DNA from: Phocaeicola plebeius DSM 17135
GTDB lineage: Bacteria > Bacteroidota > Bacteroidia > Bacteroidales > Bacteroidaceae
DNA length: 64,000 bases
Direction: 5' to 3'
NCBI RefSeq assembly: GCF_000187895.1
Contig: NZ_DS990118.1
Location: 62,001-126,000 of the forward strand
A program made the translations under genes and the position numbers. The notes under the pieces were generated by a model. It was not told where the DNA came from and made no database searches. It saw nothing but the letters and a program-made list of their open reading frames with translations. This document shows, piece by piece, positions 8,806 to 17,472 of this stretch (positions are counted from its first letter, which is position 1; the number at the start of each line of letters is the position of its first letter).

Positions 8806-11691
8806 TTAAAATCTGCGAGGTCCATGTCCCGATCCAGGACCAAACCCAGGACCTCTACCCGGTCCGCCCATTCTCGGGCCGGCCCCTTTTCCACCAAACA
8901 GATTCAGACGGTAAATAAAGTGTACCATGCAATAGCTGTAAATCGCGTTGTATTCCGTATCACTTCGCATAGCGGCACTGATTACACGACTGATATTGCT
9001 CTGATTACGCAAAATATCATAGAACTGAATGCTGACTGTAGCTGCATTTCCTTTCAGAAAGTCTTGCGAGAGCTGTGCATTCCAGATTAACTCATCACGG
9101 TTCATGCTTGCATCCGCATATCCACGACGTGAGTTCTGAGAGATGTCTGTAGCAATCGACATGTTCCAGGGCAAACGGACATTGGTACTTGCTCCGTACG
9201 AGAACTGATAGGTATCCATATTGTTCTCTTCCTTGAAACTATTGCGCGAATGCGTATAAGCCAATGAACCGTTCAAAGAGAATTCCCACCAGTCATTACG
9301 ATACGTACCTCTCAAGCGTTCGCTCAAAGACAACTGACGTGTTTTATTCTTATCCGATGCGCTCTCAGCCTGTGCATCGCTCATATAACTTACAATGTTA
9401 TTATAACGAGCCATCGTAAAGGTATTGATGGTATACTTCTTATTACGCAAAGCCGTATTAGATCCCAAGATACCAAACAAGTTCCAGTTACCATTGATAT
9501 TCTCCGGCATAGTTACAGTTCCACCGGTTTGCGGATCGTATGTACTACGATTACTAATGCTGTTCAATACATTTTCAAAACGGAAGTGCGTCATGATACC
9601 CCGCTGTTTCTCAGTATCAAATGTATTATAAAAAGCCATGAACGAGTTGGTAAATGCCGGCTTCAATCCCGGATTTCCCCGACGAATGTTCAACGGGTCG
9701 GTCGTATCCTCAATAGGTAGCAAATCCGTCATACTCGGCTGAGAGCTTCTTCCGCGATAATTAATTCTCAACTGGCTCGTTTTCGAGAACTTATAACGGA
9801 AATCAAATGTCGGAGTAAAGTTGAATACATTTCGTATGGCCACCGTATCCAATTGATCTTTCTTATAAGACAACTTCGATTTCTGCGGTTGGAAAGAAAG
9901 CCCTGCATTCAGACTCATCTTTTCACGAATCCAGCGGAAAGAAACATCGGCCTGATGGTTATAATATGTATATTGTGCACTCTTACTGTTTTTTTCATCC
10001 AGTACACCCACATTATCTCCTCCATAACCTTGTGCTATCTCCCAGTCATCCGGCATTGTATAAGTAGAATTATCACTCTTTGAACGCTTATACTGGAAAT
10101 AGTAACTGAACTGCAAGAAGCCACCTTTAAATATCGGTTCGCTATAAGTAAAGCGCGCACCATAATTATAGTTCAAAGTAGGCGTAGAGATATAACGATT
10201 CAAAATTTCCAGCCGTTCCTCCTCTGTTTTCTGGTAATAGTCAGTTTCAGACACCGAGAACTGTTCACTCGAACTGTTCGTATAATTATAGGAGCCACGG
10301 AAAGTAATATTACGTCCAGGCTTTCCCAAACGACGGTTAATCATTGCCGAACCTCCTACATTAAAATTATCACCTTTCTGCAGACTGTTACGAGCAATTG
10401 TATTAACAATATTTTCTTCCGGAATCAATGACGAAAGATTGTCAGCTGCATTCAAAATCTCATCGGTCGTATACCCCGGATCCTGACTGAAAGTAAAAGA
10501 ATTTGTTGCACTCCAATTATCATTCTTTCCGTATGTCAGACGCGGACGGAAAATCACCGTTGTCATAGTATCCGGCTTCCATTCTATACGAAAATCGGCC
10601 GTAAGCGAGGTAGTCTTATTACGGTTGGCATTCCAAGCATTCTTGAAAGAACTGGTTTCCGAAGAAACAAATGTTTCTGAAGCCTGTTTGCTGATAATAT
10701 CTGCATCCTTGTAGTTATAATTCACACTACCACCTGTTTCCAGTTTTTCACTCTGTGTGCTAAAATTGAAACCACCCATTTTGATGCTGGTCAGACCATT
10801 CTGGCCTCCTCCACGGAAGCCGCCACCTCCTCCCGGATAGCCATTATCATTCACATTGTTCATTGACCCAATCACCGTAAACTGATTTTCTCCGACAAAA
10901 CGGTTCAGCATTAATTTGCCACTGTAACGATCTTCCGTACCAGCTGCTACGTCCGCATTACCAAACCATCCCTTATTCATCCCCGGCTTCACACTCAGGT
11001 CGAGCACAGTTTCTTCTTCACCGTCATCAATACCTGTCACACGAGCCAAGTCCGATTGTTTATCATACGCACGCACCTTATCAATAATATTTACCGGAAG
11101 ATTTTTCATGGCAATATTCGGATCATCGGCAAAGAACTCCTTTCCATCAATCATGATTTTCTTGATTTCTTTTCCGTTAATCGTGATTTTCCCATCTTCA
11201 TCCACTTCTGCTCCCGGAAGCTTCTTTACCAGTTCTTCCAAAGCCGAACCTTCAGGCACACGATAGGCAGAACTGTTGTACACCAGCGTATCGGCCACCG
11301 CCGTCACCTCCGGAGCCTCAGCTACCACTACAGCTTCTGCCAGCATAATGGCATCCGAAGCCAATTCAACTTTACCTACATTCAAACGTGGATTGTTACG
11401 AGTCAATGCAACTTGCTTGAAAAATGGAGTATATCCAATATACGAAACTTTCAGCAGATACTTTCCCGGACGCACTGATAAAGAGAAATGTCCGTCCAAA
11501 TTAGTCACATTTCCCACTACCATTGAACTATCCTTCACAGAAAGGAGCTGTACTGTAGCCTGAATGACAGGCGATTTATCCCCCTCATCAAGAACCGTTC
11601 CTGTTACGGTTCCACGGCTGCCGCTGCTTTGTGCAAAAGCAGAAATGGTTACCCCCACCATCAGCAGCAATCCCAATAAAACTTTTTTCAT
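8806..11691 (-). CDS. Outer-membrane beta-barrel protein with carboxypeptidase-regulatory-like domain
   Basis: A 961-residue exported protein. I chose the ATG at 11691 because it directly begins a signal peptide ('MKKVLLGLLLMVGVTISAFAQ'); the in-frame start at 11733 would add a non-signal extension. Residues about 25-110 form a CarboxypepD_reg-like domain ('GTVTGTVLDEGDKSPVIQA'), then a plug-like region with 'KIMIDGKEFFADDPNIAMKN', then a long barrel of the OMP_b-brl_3 type. It belongs to the TonB-receptor-like group but is not a SusC. After the last barrel strand ('HFIYRLNLF') there is an unusual 29-residue Gly/Pro/Arg-rich tail. It is paralogous to the protein at 17473. The ligand is unknown. 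Confidence 0.85.
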   Translation of the reverse strand: MKKVLLGLLLMVGVTISAFAQSSGSRGTVTGTVLDEGDKSPVIQATVQLLSVKDSSMVVGNVTNLDGHFSLSVRPGKYLLKVSYIGYTPFFKQVALTRNNPRLNVGKVELASDAIMLAEAVVVAEAPEVTAVADTLVYNSSAYRVPEGSALEELVKKLPGAEVDEDGKITINGKEIKKIMIDGKEFFADDPNIAMKNLPVNIIDKVRAYDKQSDLARVTGIDDGEEETVLDLSVKPGMNKGWFGNADVAAGTEDRYSGKLMLNRFVGENQFTVIGSMNNVNDNGYPGGGGGFRGGGQNGLTSIKMGGFNFSTQSEKLETGGSVNYNYKDADIISKQASETFVSSETSSFKNAWNANRNKTTSLTADFRIEWKPDTMTTVIFRPRLTYGKNDNWSATNSFTFSQDPGYTTDEILNAADNLSSLIPEENIVNTIARNSLQKGDNFNVGGSAMINRRLGKPGRNITFRGSYNYTNSSSEQFSVSETDYYQKTEEERLEILNRYISTPTLNYNYGARFTYSEPIFKGGFLQFSYYFQYKRSKSDNSTYTMPDDWEIAQGYGGDNVGVLDEKNSKSAQYTYYNHQADVSFRWIREKMSLNAGLSFQPQKSKLSYKKDQLDTVAIRNVFNFTPTFDFRYKFSKTSQLRINYRGRSSQPSMTDLLPIEDTTDPLNIRRGNPGLKPAFTNSFMAFYNTFDTEKQRGIMTHFRFENVLNSISNRSTYDPQTGGTVTMPENINGNWNLFGILGSNTALRNKKYTINTFTMARYNNIVSYMSDAQAESASDKNKTRQLSLSERLRGTYRNDWWEFSLNGSLAYTHSRNSFKEENNMDTYQFSYGASTNVRLPWNMSIATDISQNSRRGYADASMNRDELIWNAQLSQDFLKGNAATVSIQFYDILRNQSNISRVISAAMRSDTEYNAIYSYCMVHFIYRLNLFGGKGAGPRMGGPGRGPGFGPGSGHGPRRF

Positions 11692-11775
11692 TGCCTTTAT
11701 CTCTTCCTTGTTGATTAATTGTACCTTTGACAATTATCGACAAAAAAGGTTTACCCCTACTCTTTATTTTTTAAC

Positions 11776-12183
11776 TTATTTTTGTCTAAAGTTCTTTTCA
11801 ATCTTTGCTTTCTGCATCAAAAACTCTTTACAGAACACATTAATAACCATATATACGATACCTACTGAATTGTCTGCTTCCTGCAGATTTCCTCCATAAG
11901 CTGCATTCAGCAACATACCCACATAATAAATTCCCCACAAATAAAGTGAAATCACCATTGCTTTCCGCCGAATAGAAAAAGCTTCCTCATTTTCGTCTTT
12001 CATTCTGGCCAGAAAAACCATAAACAATGAAATCCAGATGACTAACTTCATACCCAGTTTCACATACAATAAGTTAGCGTCATCCACCTGTCCGAACATA
12101 TACATCAGCAACGGAACAAACACAGACAATAACAGCAACACATACCCCAACAAACGGCACGAAGCCGGTAAAATTCCTTTCAT
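11776..12183 (-). CDS. Small hypothetical membrane protein
   Basis: A 135-residue protein with about four hydrophobic helices (roughly residues 10-30, 38-55, 68-90 and 100-120) and a basic C-terminus ('QKAKIEKNFRQK'). The ATG at 12183 is preferred over an in-frame start at 12207 because 'MKGILPASCRLLGYVLLL' leads directly into the first helix. A minus-strand TATTTTTG box at 12207-12214 would lie inside the longer reading frame, which also favours the short form. It is divergent from aroB. I recognise no family. Confidence 0.7.
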   Translation of the reverse strand: MKGILPASCRLLGYVLLLLSVFVPLLMYMFGQVDDANLLYVKLGMKLVIWISLFMVFLARMKDENEEAFSIRRKAMVISLYLWGIYYVGMLLNAAYGGNLQEADNSVGIVYMVINVFCKEFLMQKAKIEKNFRQK

Positions 12184-12256
12184 AACTTGATTATTTTTTG
12201 TTCGCACAAAAATACTTAATTGTAAGTCAACATCCGACTTCTTCTAACTTTTTTTC

Positions 12257-12264
12257 TAAATTTG
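12257..12264 (+). promoter_or_regulatory. Candidate -7 box of aroB
   Basis: TAAATTTG matches the TAnnTTTG -7 consensus and lies 20 bp upstream of the chosen aroB ATG. No clear TTTG -33 box is present. A start at 12198 would place this box inside the coding region. Confidence 0.45.
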
Positions 12265-12284
12265 TGCCCAAAACAAATACACTT

Positions 12285-13346
12285 ATGAGTAAACAAGAAG
12301 TCATTATTTGCCAAAATTTCAATACAGAACTCTGTCAGAAGTTGTCTGCACATTCATACGACAAGATTTTTATCCTGACCGACGAACATACTTTTCGTCT
12401 TTGCCTCCCCCTGCTTCAAGACATCGCCTTGCTGAAGGATGCAGAACAAATTGTCATTGGTCCGGAAGATGTGCATAAAAACTTAGAGACACTGGCCTAT
12501 GTCTGGAACCAGCTTAGCAGCCGAGGGGCTACTCGCCACTCACTGCTCATCAACCTGGGAGGAGGTATGGTGACCGACCTAGGAGGATTTGCTGCAGCTA
12601 CCTTCAAACGAGGTATTGCTTGCATCAACATCCCCACCACCCTGCTTTCCATGATTGATGCCGCCGTGGGTGGAAAAACCGGAATCAACTTCAACGGACT
12701 CAAGAATGAAATCGGTTCCTTCTATCCTGCGGACCAAGTGATGATTGACAGCCAGTTTCTGAAAACCCTCGATATGCCTAACCTGCTGTCCGGTTACGGC
12801 GAAATGCTGAAGCATGGTCTAATCAGCCAACCGTCACACTGGAGCGAACTGTTGACATTTGACTTTGACCACATAGACTACGCATTGCTGCAGAAACTTA
12901 TCGGCCAGTCCGTGCAAGTCAAGGAAGACATCGTAGAAAAAGACCCCTATGAGCAAAACATCCGGAAAGCGTTGAATTTCGGACATACCATCGGACATGC
13001 TTTTGAAAGTTTTGCCCTGAAGACTAACCATCCGGTACTTCATGGATATGCTGTAGCCTGGGGGATGGTCTGTGAACTTTATCTGTCACACATTCGTTGT
13101 GGTTTCCCTAAAGAAGCCCTGCGTACCACTATCCAGTTCATTAAGGAAAACTATGGCAGCCTTTATTTCACCTGCGATGACTACGAATGCCTGTACAACT
13201 TTATGAAGCATGACAAAAAGAATGCCTCATGTGGTGTCATCAATTTCACTCTTCTAGGAGGAATCGGTGACATTCGTATCAACCAGACCGCTTCCCAAGA
13301 GGAAATCTACGAACTGCTTGATTTCTACCGCGAAACCATGGGATAA
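12285..13346 (+). CDS. aroB: 3-dehydroquinate synthase
   Basis: A 353-residue cytoplasmic enzyme of the shikimate pathway that converts DAHP to 3-dehydroquinate using NAD and a divalent metal. The NAD site 'GGGMVTDLGG' is at residues 92-101, followed by 'IPTTLLSMIDAAVGGKTGIN'. Metal ligands are visible as E173 ('GYGEMLKHG') and the histidines in 'NFGHTIGHAFE' and 'HPVLHGYAVAWGM'. The ATG at 12285 is chosen because the upstream in-frame extension from 12198 is not family-like and contains the -7 box. It stands alone, next to a tRNA gene. Confidence 0.95.
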   Translation: MSKQEVIICQNFNTELCQKLSAHSYDKIFILTDEHTFRLCLPLLQDIALLKDAEQIVIGPEDVHKNLETLAYVWNQLSSRGATRHSLLINLGGGMVTDLGGFAAATFKRGIACINIPTTLLSMIDAAVGGKTGINFNGLKNEIGSFYPADQVMIDSQFLKTLDMPNLLSGYGEMLKHGLISQPSHWSELLTFDFDHIDYALLQKLIGQSVQVKEDIVEKDPYEQNIRKALNFGHTIGHAFESFALKTNHPVLHGYAVAWGMVCELYLSHIRCGFPKEALRTTIQFIKENYGSLYFTCDDYECLYNFMKHDKKNASCGVINFTLLGGIGDIRINQTASQEEIYELLDFYRETMG

Positions 13347-13412
13347 GTTTTGTCGTGTTCAAACAGCGTTTAAATGTAATCTAAAAATACTAAGAAATTA
13401 TTGCGGAAAATA

Positions 13413-13443
13413 TTTGGTTATTCCGAATAAAGCAGTACCTTTG
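13413..13443 (+). promoter_or_regulatory. Promoter of tRNA-Pro
   Basis: TTTG at 13413-13416 and TACCTTTG at 13436-13443, 19 bp apart, are a textbook Bacteroides promoter that would start transcription a few bases before the tRNA. Confidence 0.8.
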
Positions 13444-13454
13444 CATCCGCAATT

Positions 13455-13529
13455 CGGGGTGTAGCTCAGCCCGGTTAGAGTACGCGTCTGGGGGGCGTGT
13501 GGTCGCTGGTTCGAATCCAGTCACCCCGA
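13455..13529 (+). tRNA. tRNA-Pro (anticodon GGG)
   Basis: A 75-nt cloverleaf can be folded by hand. The acceptor stem pairs 13455-13461 with 13522-13528 (CGGGGTG/CACCCCG), discriminator A13529. The D-arm is GCTC…GAGT, the anticodon stem CGCGT/GCGTG closes loop CTGGGGG with anticodon GGG at 13490-13492, and the T-arm GCTGG-TTCGAAT-CCAGT contains one G-T pair. It reads proline CCC/CCU codons. CCA is not encoded. Confidence 0.95.
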
Positions 13530-13534
13530 CTGGT

Positions 13535-13580
13535 AAAAAGCATTGATAATCTGATGATTGTCGATGCTTTTTTGTTTTTA
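13535..13580 (+). terminator. Intrinsic terminator after tRNA-Pro
   Basis: A 17-bp stem with two G-U pairs (left arm AAAAAGCATTGATAATC, right arm ending GATGCTTTTT) followed by T-rich sequence, starting 6 bp after the tRNA. Confidence 0.8.
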
Positions 13581-13893
13581 TACACTCTGAATTTTCCCTC
13601 CAAATTCCTTATTACAAGGCCCATCAAGTAAACCATGACGTAAACCATTAGCCTTCATATATTAAAATCCTACCGCATAAACTCATAAACCGACTACCAC
13701 ATTCTACGTTTTCCGAAGCGGAGCCATACGTTTTCTACACAGAAAACATACAGTTCCGCCTTGAGAAACGTATGTTTCATTCTAGAGAAACATAGAAATC
13801 GCTTTTACATCTTTCCATTTACACTTCCATGTTTTACAGAATGGTAATTAAAACTATTTTCACCTTTTACAGAAAGACAAACATTTCCTCATA
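13581..13893. repeat. AT-rich intergenic stretch with short palindromes
   Basis: No gene is visible here. Around 13700-13800 there are several short inverted repeats built on AAACGT / ACGTTT words, including GTTTTC 13730-13735 with GAAAAC 13742-13747, and GAAAC 13765-13769 with GTTTC 13774-13778. They resemble in composition the palindrome array at 49614-49720. Confidence 0.4.
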
Positions 13894-13925
13894 TTTGCAT
13901 AACGAAAGAAAAATTACCATCTTTG
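13894..13925 (+). promoter_or_regulatory. Candidate promoter of the NarL-type two-component operon
   Basis: TTTG at 13894-13897 and CATCTTTG (7 of 8 to consensus) at 13918-13925, spaced by 20 bp; the regulator ATG is 37 bp downstream. Confidence 0.55.
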
Positions 13926-13962
13926 TAAAAAACAAAAAATACAAAATTACACGCGCTTCCAC

Positions 13963-14601
13963 ATGAAAAACTTATATATATTAGATGATCATCCCATCAT
14001 TACCGAAGGTATTACACAACTGCTGGCAAACAACCAACAATACCAGATAACTACCGGCCATCATTATTCGGAGTTATACAACTACCTGAATCATACTACG
14101 CCCGATTTATTAATCATAGACTACGAGATTCAGGATAAAACAGCCTTGGATGTCATTGCTTACCTTCAACAAAAATCGCTTCACTTCCCCATACTTGTCT
14201 ACACCATGCATACAGAGTTTTGGATTATTAAGCTTTTGACAAAAGCAGAGGTGTCAGGTATCATCACTAAAAACGACAAAATTGAAGAAATCGAAAAAGC
14301 CATCAAGAGTATTCTGGAAGAAAACAGCAAATACTACTCACCCACAGCACTGCATATTGTGCTTTCCATTGTAGGTGACCAGTCGGCAGCCAAAGTAATA
14401 AACTATACACCAAGCCCGCGTGAAAACGAAATTATCCAAATGTTATCATGCGGACTTACCTCCGACGAGATAGCCCATAAACTCAATCTCAGCAAAAATA
14501 CAATTGATACGATGAGAAAAAACATCTTGCTGAAAAGCGGGGCTACAAACGTATCACATCTTATGCGAATTGCTTTTCTAAAAGGTTGGATTACAAAATG
14601 A
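13963..14601 (+). CDS. Response regulator, NarL/LuxR type
   Basis: A 212-residue protein with a receiver domain (residues about 3-120, acidic pocket 'LDDH', probable phosphoacceptor D53 in 'LLIIDYEIQD') and a C-terminal LuxR-type helix-turn-helix (about 148-212, 'LTSDEIAHKLNLSKNTIDTMRKNIL'). It is the presumed partner of the histidine kinase encoded immediately downstream, whose ATG overlaps its TGA stop (ATGA). The target genes are unknown; the nearest genes are tRNA-Pro upstream and an outer-membrane protein operon downstream on the other strand. Confidence 0.92.
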   Translation: MKNLYILDDHPIITEGITQLLANNQQYQITTGHHYSELYNYLNHTTPDLLIIDYEIQDKTALDVIAYLQQKSLHFPILVYTMHTEFWIIKLLTKAEVSGIITKNDKIEEIEKAIKSILEENSKYYSPTALHIVLSIVGDQSAAKVINYTPSPRENEIIQMLSCGLTSDEIAHKLNLSKNTIDTMRKNILLKSGATNVSHLMRIAFLKGWITK

Positions 14602-16667
14602 AACAGATTTTATTCTTTATATTTCTCAGCCTGAGTGTATCTCTGAATGCCAATGAAAAGAGCGATAAACTGGCTGATTCGTTGCATTCATTCGGCAACA
14701 ACGGCGAATATGCACAGATGGATTCAGTGTACAATCTCATTATCCATGAAGACCATTACAAGCAGGATAAGCTTTACGCACTGAATATCAACCTGGACTA
14801 TGCCCGATTTCTAAACCAGAAGGGAGATAGTGAGAGGGCAAATACGCTACTGACCCAAATCCGGGAAAGCGCAATGGCACTGGAAAAGTTTCCAGAAAAT
14901 ACCATGGCACACCAGCTCCAGGAAATTGCAGCAATCGCTACATACGAGATTGCCTACGGGCAATGGCAGAATAACCAGTTGCCGGCTGCAAGAGAAACGG
15001 CTGAAGAGGCTGTCAGTCAACTGGAACAGGTAAAAGATTCTGTGAACTTAGCAGAGGCCTACAATCTTTCAGGAGTCATACACCGCAGATTGTTCATGCT
15101 CGACAATGCCATTTCACTTTATCAGAAGGCGCTTGCCATTACTGAGGACTTACAAAATTACAATCTTGCGGCCATTATCGTGTCTAACATTTCCATCCTG
15201 TACAATGAAACGGGTAAGAACAATGAAGCCATACAGATTTCACGCAAAATGTTTACCTATCCACAAACCGATACACTGACCATTGACTATCGCATCGGGG
15301 AAGTAAACAGACTGTGTAACCATGCCATTTTGTTAGCTAACAACCAGCAGCCTGTCCAGGCAATGGATACGCTAAAACTGGCCATCCAGAAACTCCGCCC
15401 GGAAATGCCCGACGGCCTCAAGCTATTGGCTTACACGCAATATGCCAGAGTATCAAGAGATGCCGGACAACTCCGACAAGCTCTTCAATACTATCAGAAA
15501 GCCATGAGTTATAAACACAGCACACACAATAAGGCAAACATTGCTAATTTGGACTACCTATATGGTTACATGTTATTCCATGATACGGACTCCTTGCTTC
15601 AGGCACGTAACTATGTCATGAAGGCGGCCGACTTTGCCCGAAAGAATCCTTCTGGTCTGTTACCCAAAATTCTGCTTACACTTGCAGAAATAGAAGCCAA
15701 AAGAAACAACGGACAGCTATCCTATCAGCTTACTTTAGAGGCATATCAAGCCAACGAGAAATTGAACGACCAATATTTTCAGAACCGTCTGTCTGGATTT
15801 GAGGCAGAACTGGATCTCAAGGAAAAAGACTTACAGATTGCCGGACTCAACGGAAAACGTGCTGAAGAAAAAGCAGCTTACCTGATACGTACTTATAGCA
15901 TTGGAGGAGCGCTTATCTTAGTTGTACTGCTTCTCATCATTCTGATAATAAGCATGCATAAACGAAAGATTGCATTTAATCTGAAACAGCTGAAACTGGA
16001 AAAAGAAATCAAAGACAAGGAAATGCAAAGACAACTGCTGCTTACTGACATGCACAAGAAGATGACCGAACGGTATATCTGTGGACTGGAAGATAGTAAC
16101 AACCGTATCTCCAAGGAACTACACGACGGAGTATGTAACGACTTATTGGCTATAGAGATGGAAATGGAACAGTCTGATGCCACGTCATTAACAGTCCAAC
16201 TAAAACAGGTAAGAGAAGAGCTACGCAATCTCTCACATCAGCTGGCAACTCCTGCTTTCAGCAACTTTAGCCTATATCAGGTCCTGACTCTTTATACCGA
16301 TAAACTGAAGTCTCTGAAAAGTCCGCAGATTCAGTGCTACATTGAAGAGAATATACAACAAATAGCTTTCCCGGCCGATCATACTCAAGAGGTTTACCGT
16401 ATTCTTCAGGAAGTTATTTCCAATATGCTTAAACATGCAAACGCTCAAAATGCTTTTATCACAGCCAGTTATGAGAAGGGACAGGTAAACATCATCATCG
16501 AAGATGACGGCAAAGGATTTTCTACCGACAACCTTTCCAGCAATATTCTTCATGCAGGACTAGGACTAAAGAGCATAAAAGAACGTTGCGACAAACTGCA
16601 AGGAGACTGCGACATTACATCGAAAGAAGGTCAGGGAACTATCATACATTTCTGGTTTCCGGCATAA
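14598..16667 (+). CDS. TPR-containing sensor histidine kinase, HisKA_3 type
   Basis: A 689-residue membrane kinase. The ATG at 14598 overlaps the regulator stop and opens a signal peptide ('MKQILFFIFLSLSVSLNA'). The periplasmic part (about 20-425) is a series of TPR-like helical repeats ('AEAYNLSGVIHRRLFMLDNAISLYQKALAI'). One membrane helix lies at about 432-454, followed by a coiled stretch, a HisKA_3 box with the phosphorylated histidine near residue 507 ('ELHDGVCNDLL'), and a GHKL ATPase domain (N-box near 609, 'EDDGKGF', 'GLGLKSIKERC'). It would phosphorylate the NarL-type regulator encoded upstream. The signal is unknown. Confidence 0.9.
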   Translation: MKQILFFIFLSLSVSLNANEKSDKLADSLHSFGNNGEYAQMDSVYNLIIHEDHYKQDKLYALNINLDYARFLNQKGDSERANTLLTQIRESAMALEKFPENTMAHQLQEIAAIATYEIAYGQWQNNQLPAARETAEEAVSQLEQVKDSVNLAEAYNLSGVIHRRLFMLDNAISLYQKALAITEDLQNYNLAAIIVSNISILYNETGKNNEAIQISRKMFTYPQTDTLTIDYRIGEVNRLCNHAILLANNQQPVQAMDTLKLAIQKLRPEMPDGLKLLAYTQYARVSRDAGQLRQALQYYQKAMSYKHSTHNKANIANLDYLYGYMLFHDTDSLLQARNYVMKAADFARKNPSGLLPKILLTLAEIEAKRNNGQLSYQLTLEAYQANEKLNDQYFQNRLSGFEAELDLKEKDLQIAGLNGKRAEEKAAYLIRTYSIGGALILVVLLLIILIISMHKRKIAFNLKQLKLEKEIKDKEMQRQLLLTDMHKKMTERYICGLEDSNNRISKELHDGVCNDLLAIEMEMEQSDATSLTVQLKQVREELRNLSHQLATPAFSNFSLYQVLTLYTDKLKSLKSPQIQCYIEENIQQIAFPADHTQEVYRILQEVISNMLKHANAQNAFITASYEKGQVNIIIEDDGKGFSTDNLSSNILHAGLGLKSIKERCDKLQGDCDITSKEGQGTIIHFWFPA

Positions 16668-16687
16668 AATCATTTTTATATACAAAA

Positions 16688-16734
16688 AAAGAATCCGTAT
16701 TACAATTTCCCCAATATTGTAATACGAATTCTTT
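16688..16734 (+). terminator. Intrinsic terminator of the two-component operon
   Basis: A 19-bp stem with one wobble pair (16688-16706 with 16716-16734, core CGTATTACAAT) begins 20 bp after the kinase stop. Confidence 0.8.
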
Positions 16735-17078
16735 ATCCTGGTGACTCTAATATCATTTATTATTTTACCAGCCTGTCTGCTTCTTAAAGCATTATTTACC
16801 ATTGTTCTTCACTTTCTACTAAACAGAAAGAATTTCATGTTAATTCCCCGTCTGACAGGCTGCCATTAAAGTCACTCTTGCATAAACCCTACATTCCATT
16901 ATAACGTATAACACATTAAATAAATACAAGGACTTAGCAGTTTTTCATAGCTTTGAGTCTCCTATTATTCACAAATGTTATTCTCTCAAAACTTATTTTT
17001 GGCAAAAATACATGATAAAACCTAAAAAAACATTCCCATAAATAACCGTTCTTATACTCCCATTTATTGGATATAAAT
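16735..17078. other. Intergenic stretch without a recognised gene
   Basis: AT-rich, with no convincing reading frame. The only structure I see is a pair of complementary 9-mers, CAGCCTGTC near 16771 and GACAGGCTG near 16855, about 75 bp apart. The long loop makes a functional hairpin doubtful. Confidence 0.3.
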
Positions 17079-17113
17079 AAAAAGCCCCATCAGCATATCT
17101 AAGCTGACAGGGC
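17079..17113 (-). terminator. Intrinsic terminator of the 20247-17141 operon
   Basis: On the minus strand a GC-rich hairpin (arms 17103-17113 and 17084-17094, with two internal mismatches) is followed by TTTTT. Confidence 0.75.
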
Positions 17114-17140
17114 CATATCACAAACGGAAACGACAGATTA

Positions 17141-17452
17141 TTAACGTTTTCGCTGTGGACGTTCTTTCTTCATCTGTTCAAACGCAGTCTTCTGCTCATC
17201 GGTCAACAGAGCTTCTATTTTTTTGTTCAGTTCCTGCATGGCAGTTCTACGCTCTTCACGCGATAATTCCTGCTTAAAGAAGTCTGTATAAAGCGTAGTA
17301 ATCTGTTTTTCCTGTTCATCGGTCAAGTTCAACTTTTCATCAAGTTTTTCCACCATCTGTTCAGGGGTACGGGTGTTGCCACCTTTGCGTTGTGCATCTG
17401 CTGGTTGCATACCCAGCATAGCCACTAGGGCTACCAAAAGAATTTTCTTCAT
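17141..17452 (-). CDS. Small periplasmic CpxP/Spy-like protein (DUF4890-type)
   Basis: A 103-residue protein. The ATG at 17452 starts a signal peptide ('MKKILLVALVAMLGMQPADAQ'). The mature part is highly charged and helical, with 'TPEQMVEKLDEKLNLTDEQEKQI' and the related 'EALLTDEQKTAFEQMKKE', the LTxxQ-like repeats that mark CpxP/Spy-type periplasmic chaperones. In Bacteroidota such proteins are often assigned to DUF4890. It lies 20 bp downstream of the barrel protein gene in the same operon, so it may protect or monitor that protein in the periplasm; this is inference. Confidence 0.75.
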   Translation of the reverse strand: MKKILLVALVAMLGMQPADAQRKGGNTRTPEQMVEKLDEKLNLTDEQEKQITTLYTDFFKQELSREERRTAMQELNKKIEALLTDEQKTAFEQMKKERPQRKR

Positions 17453-17472
17453 TTTCAACTTGTTTTTAAAGA

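Noticed and set aside
12198..12284. Upstream in-frame extension of aroB
   Set aside because: It contains the -7 box and has no similarity to the AroB N-terminus; the ATG at 12285 is better.
16771..16863. Complementary 9-mers CAGCCTGTC and GACAGGCTG as a structured RNA
   Set aside because: The loop is about 75 nt and I see no further stem, promoter or terminator to support an RNA gene.
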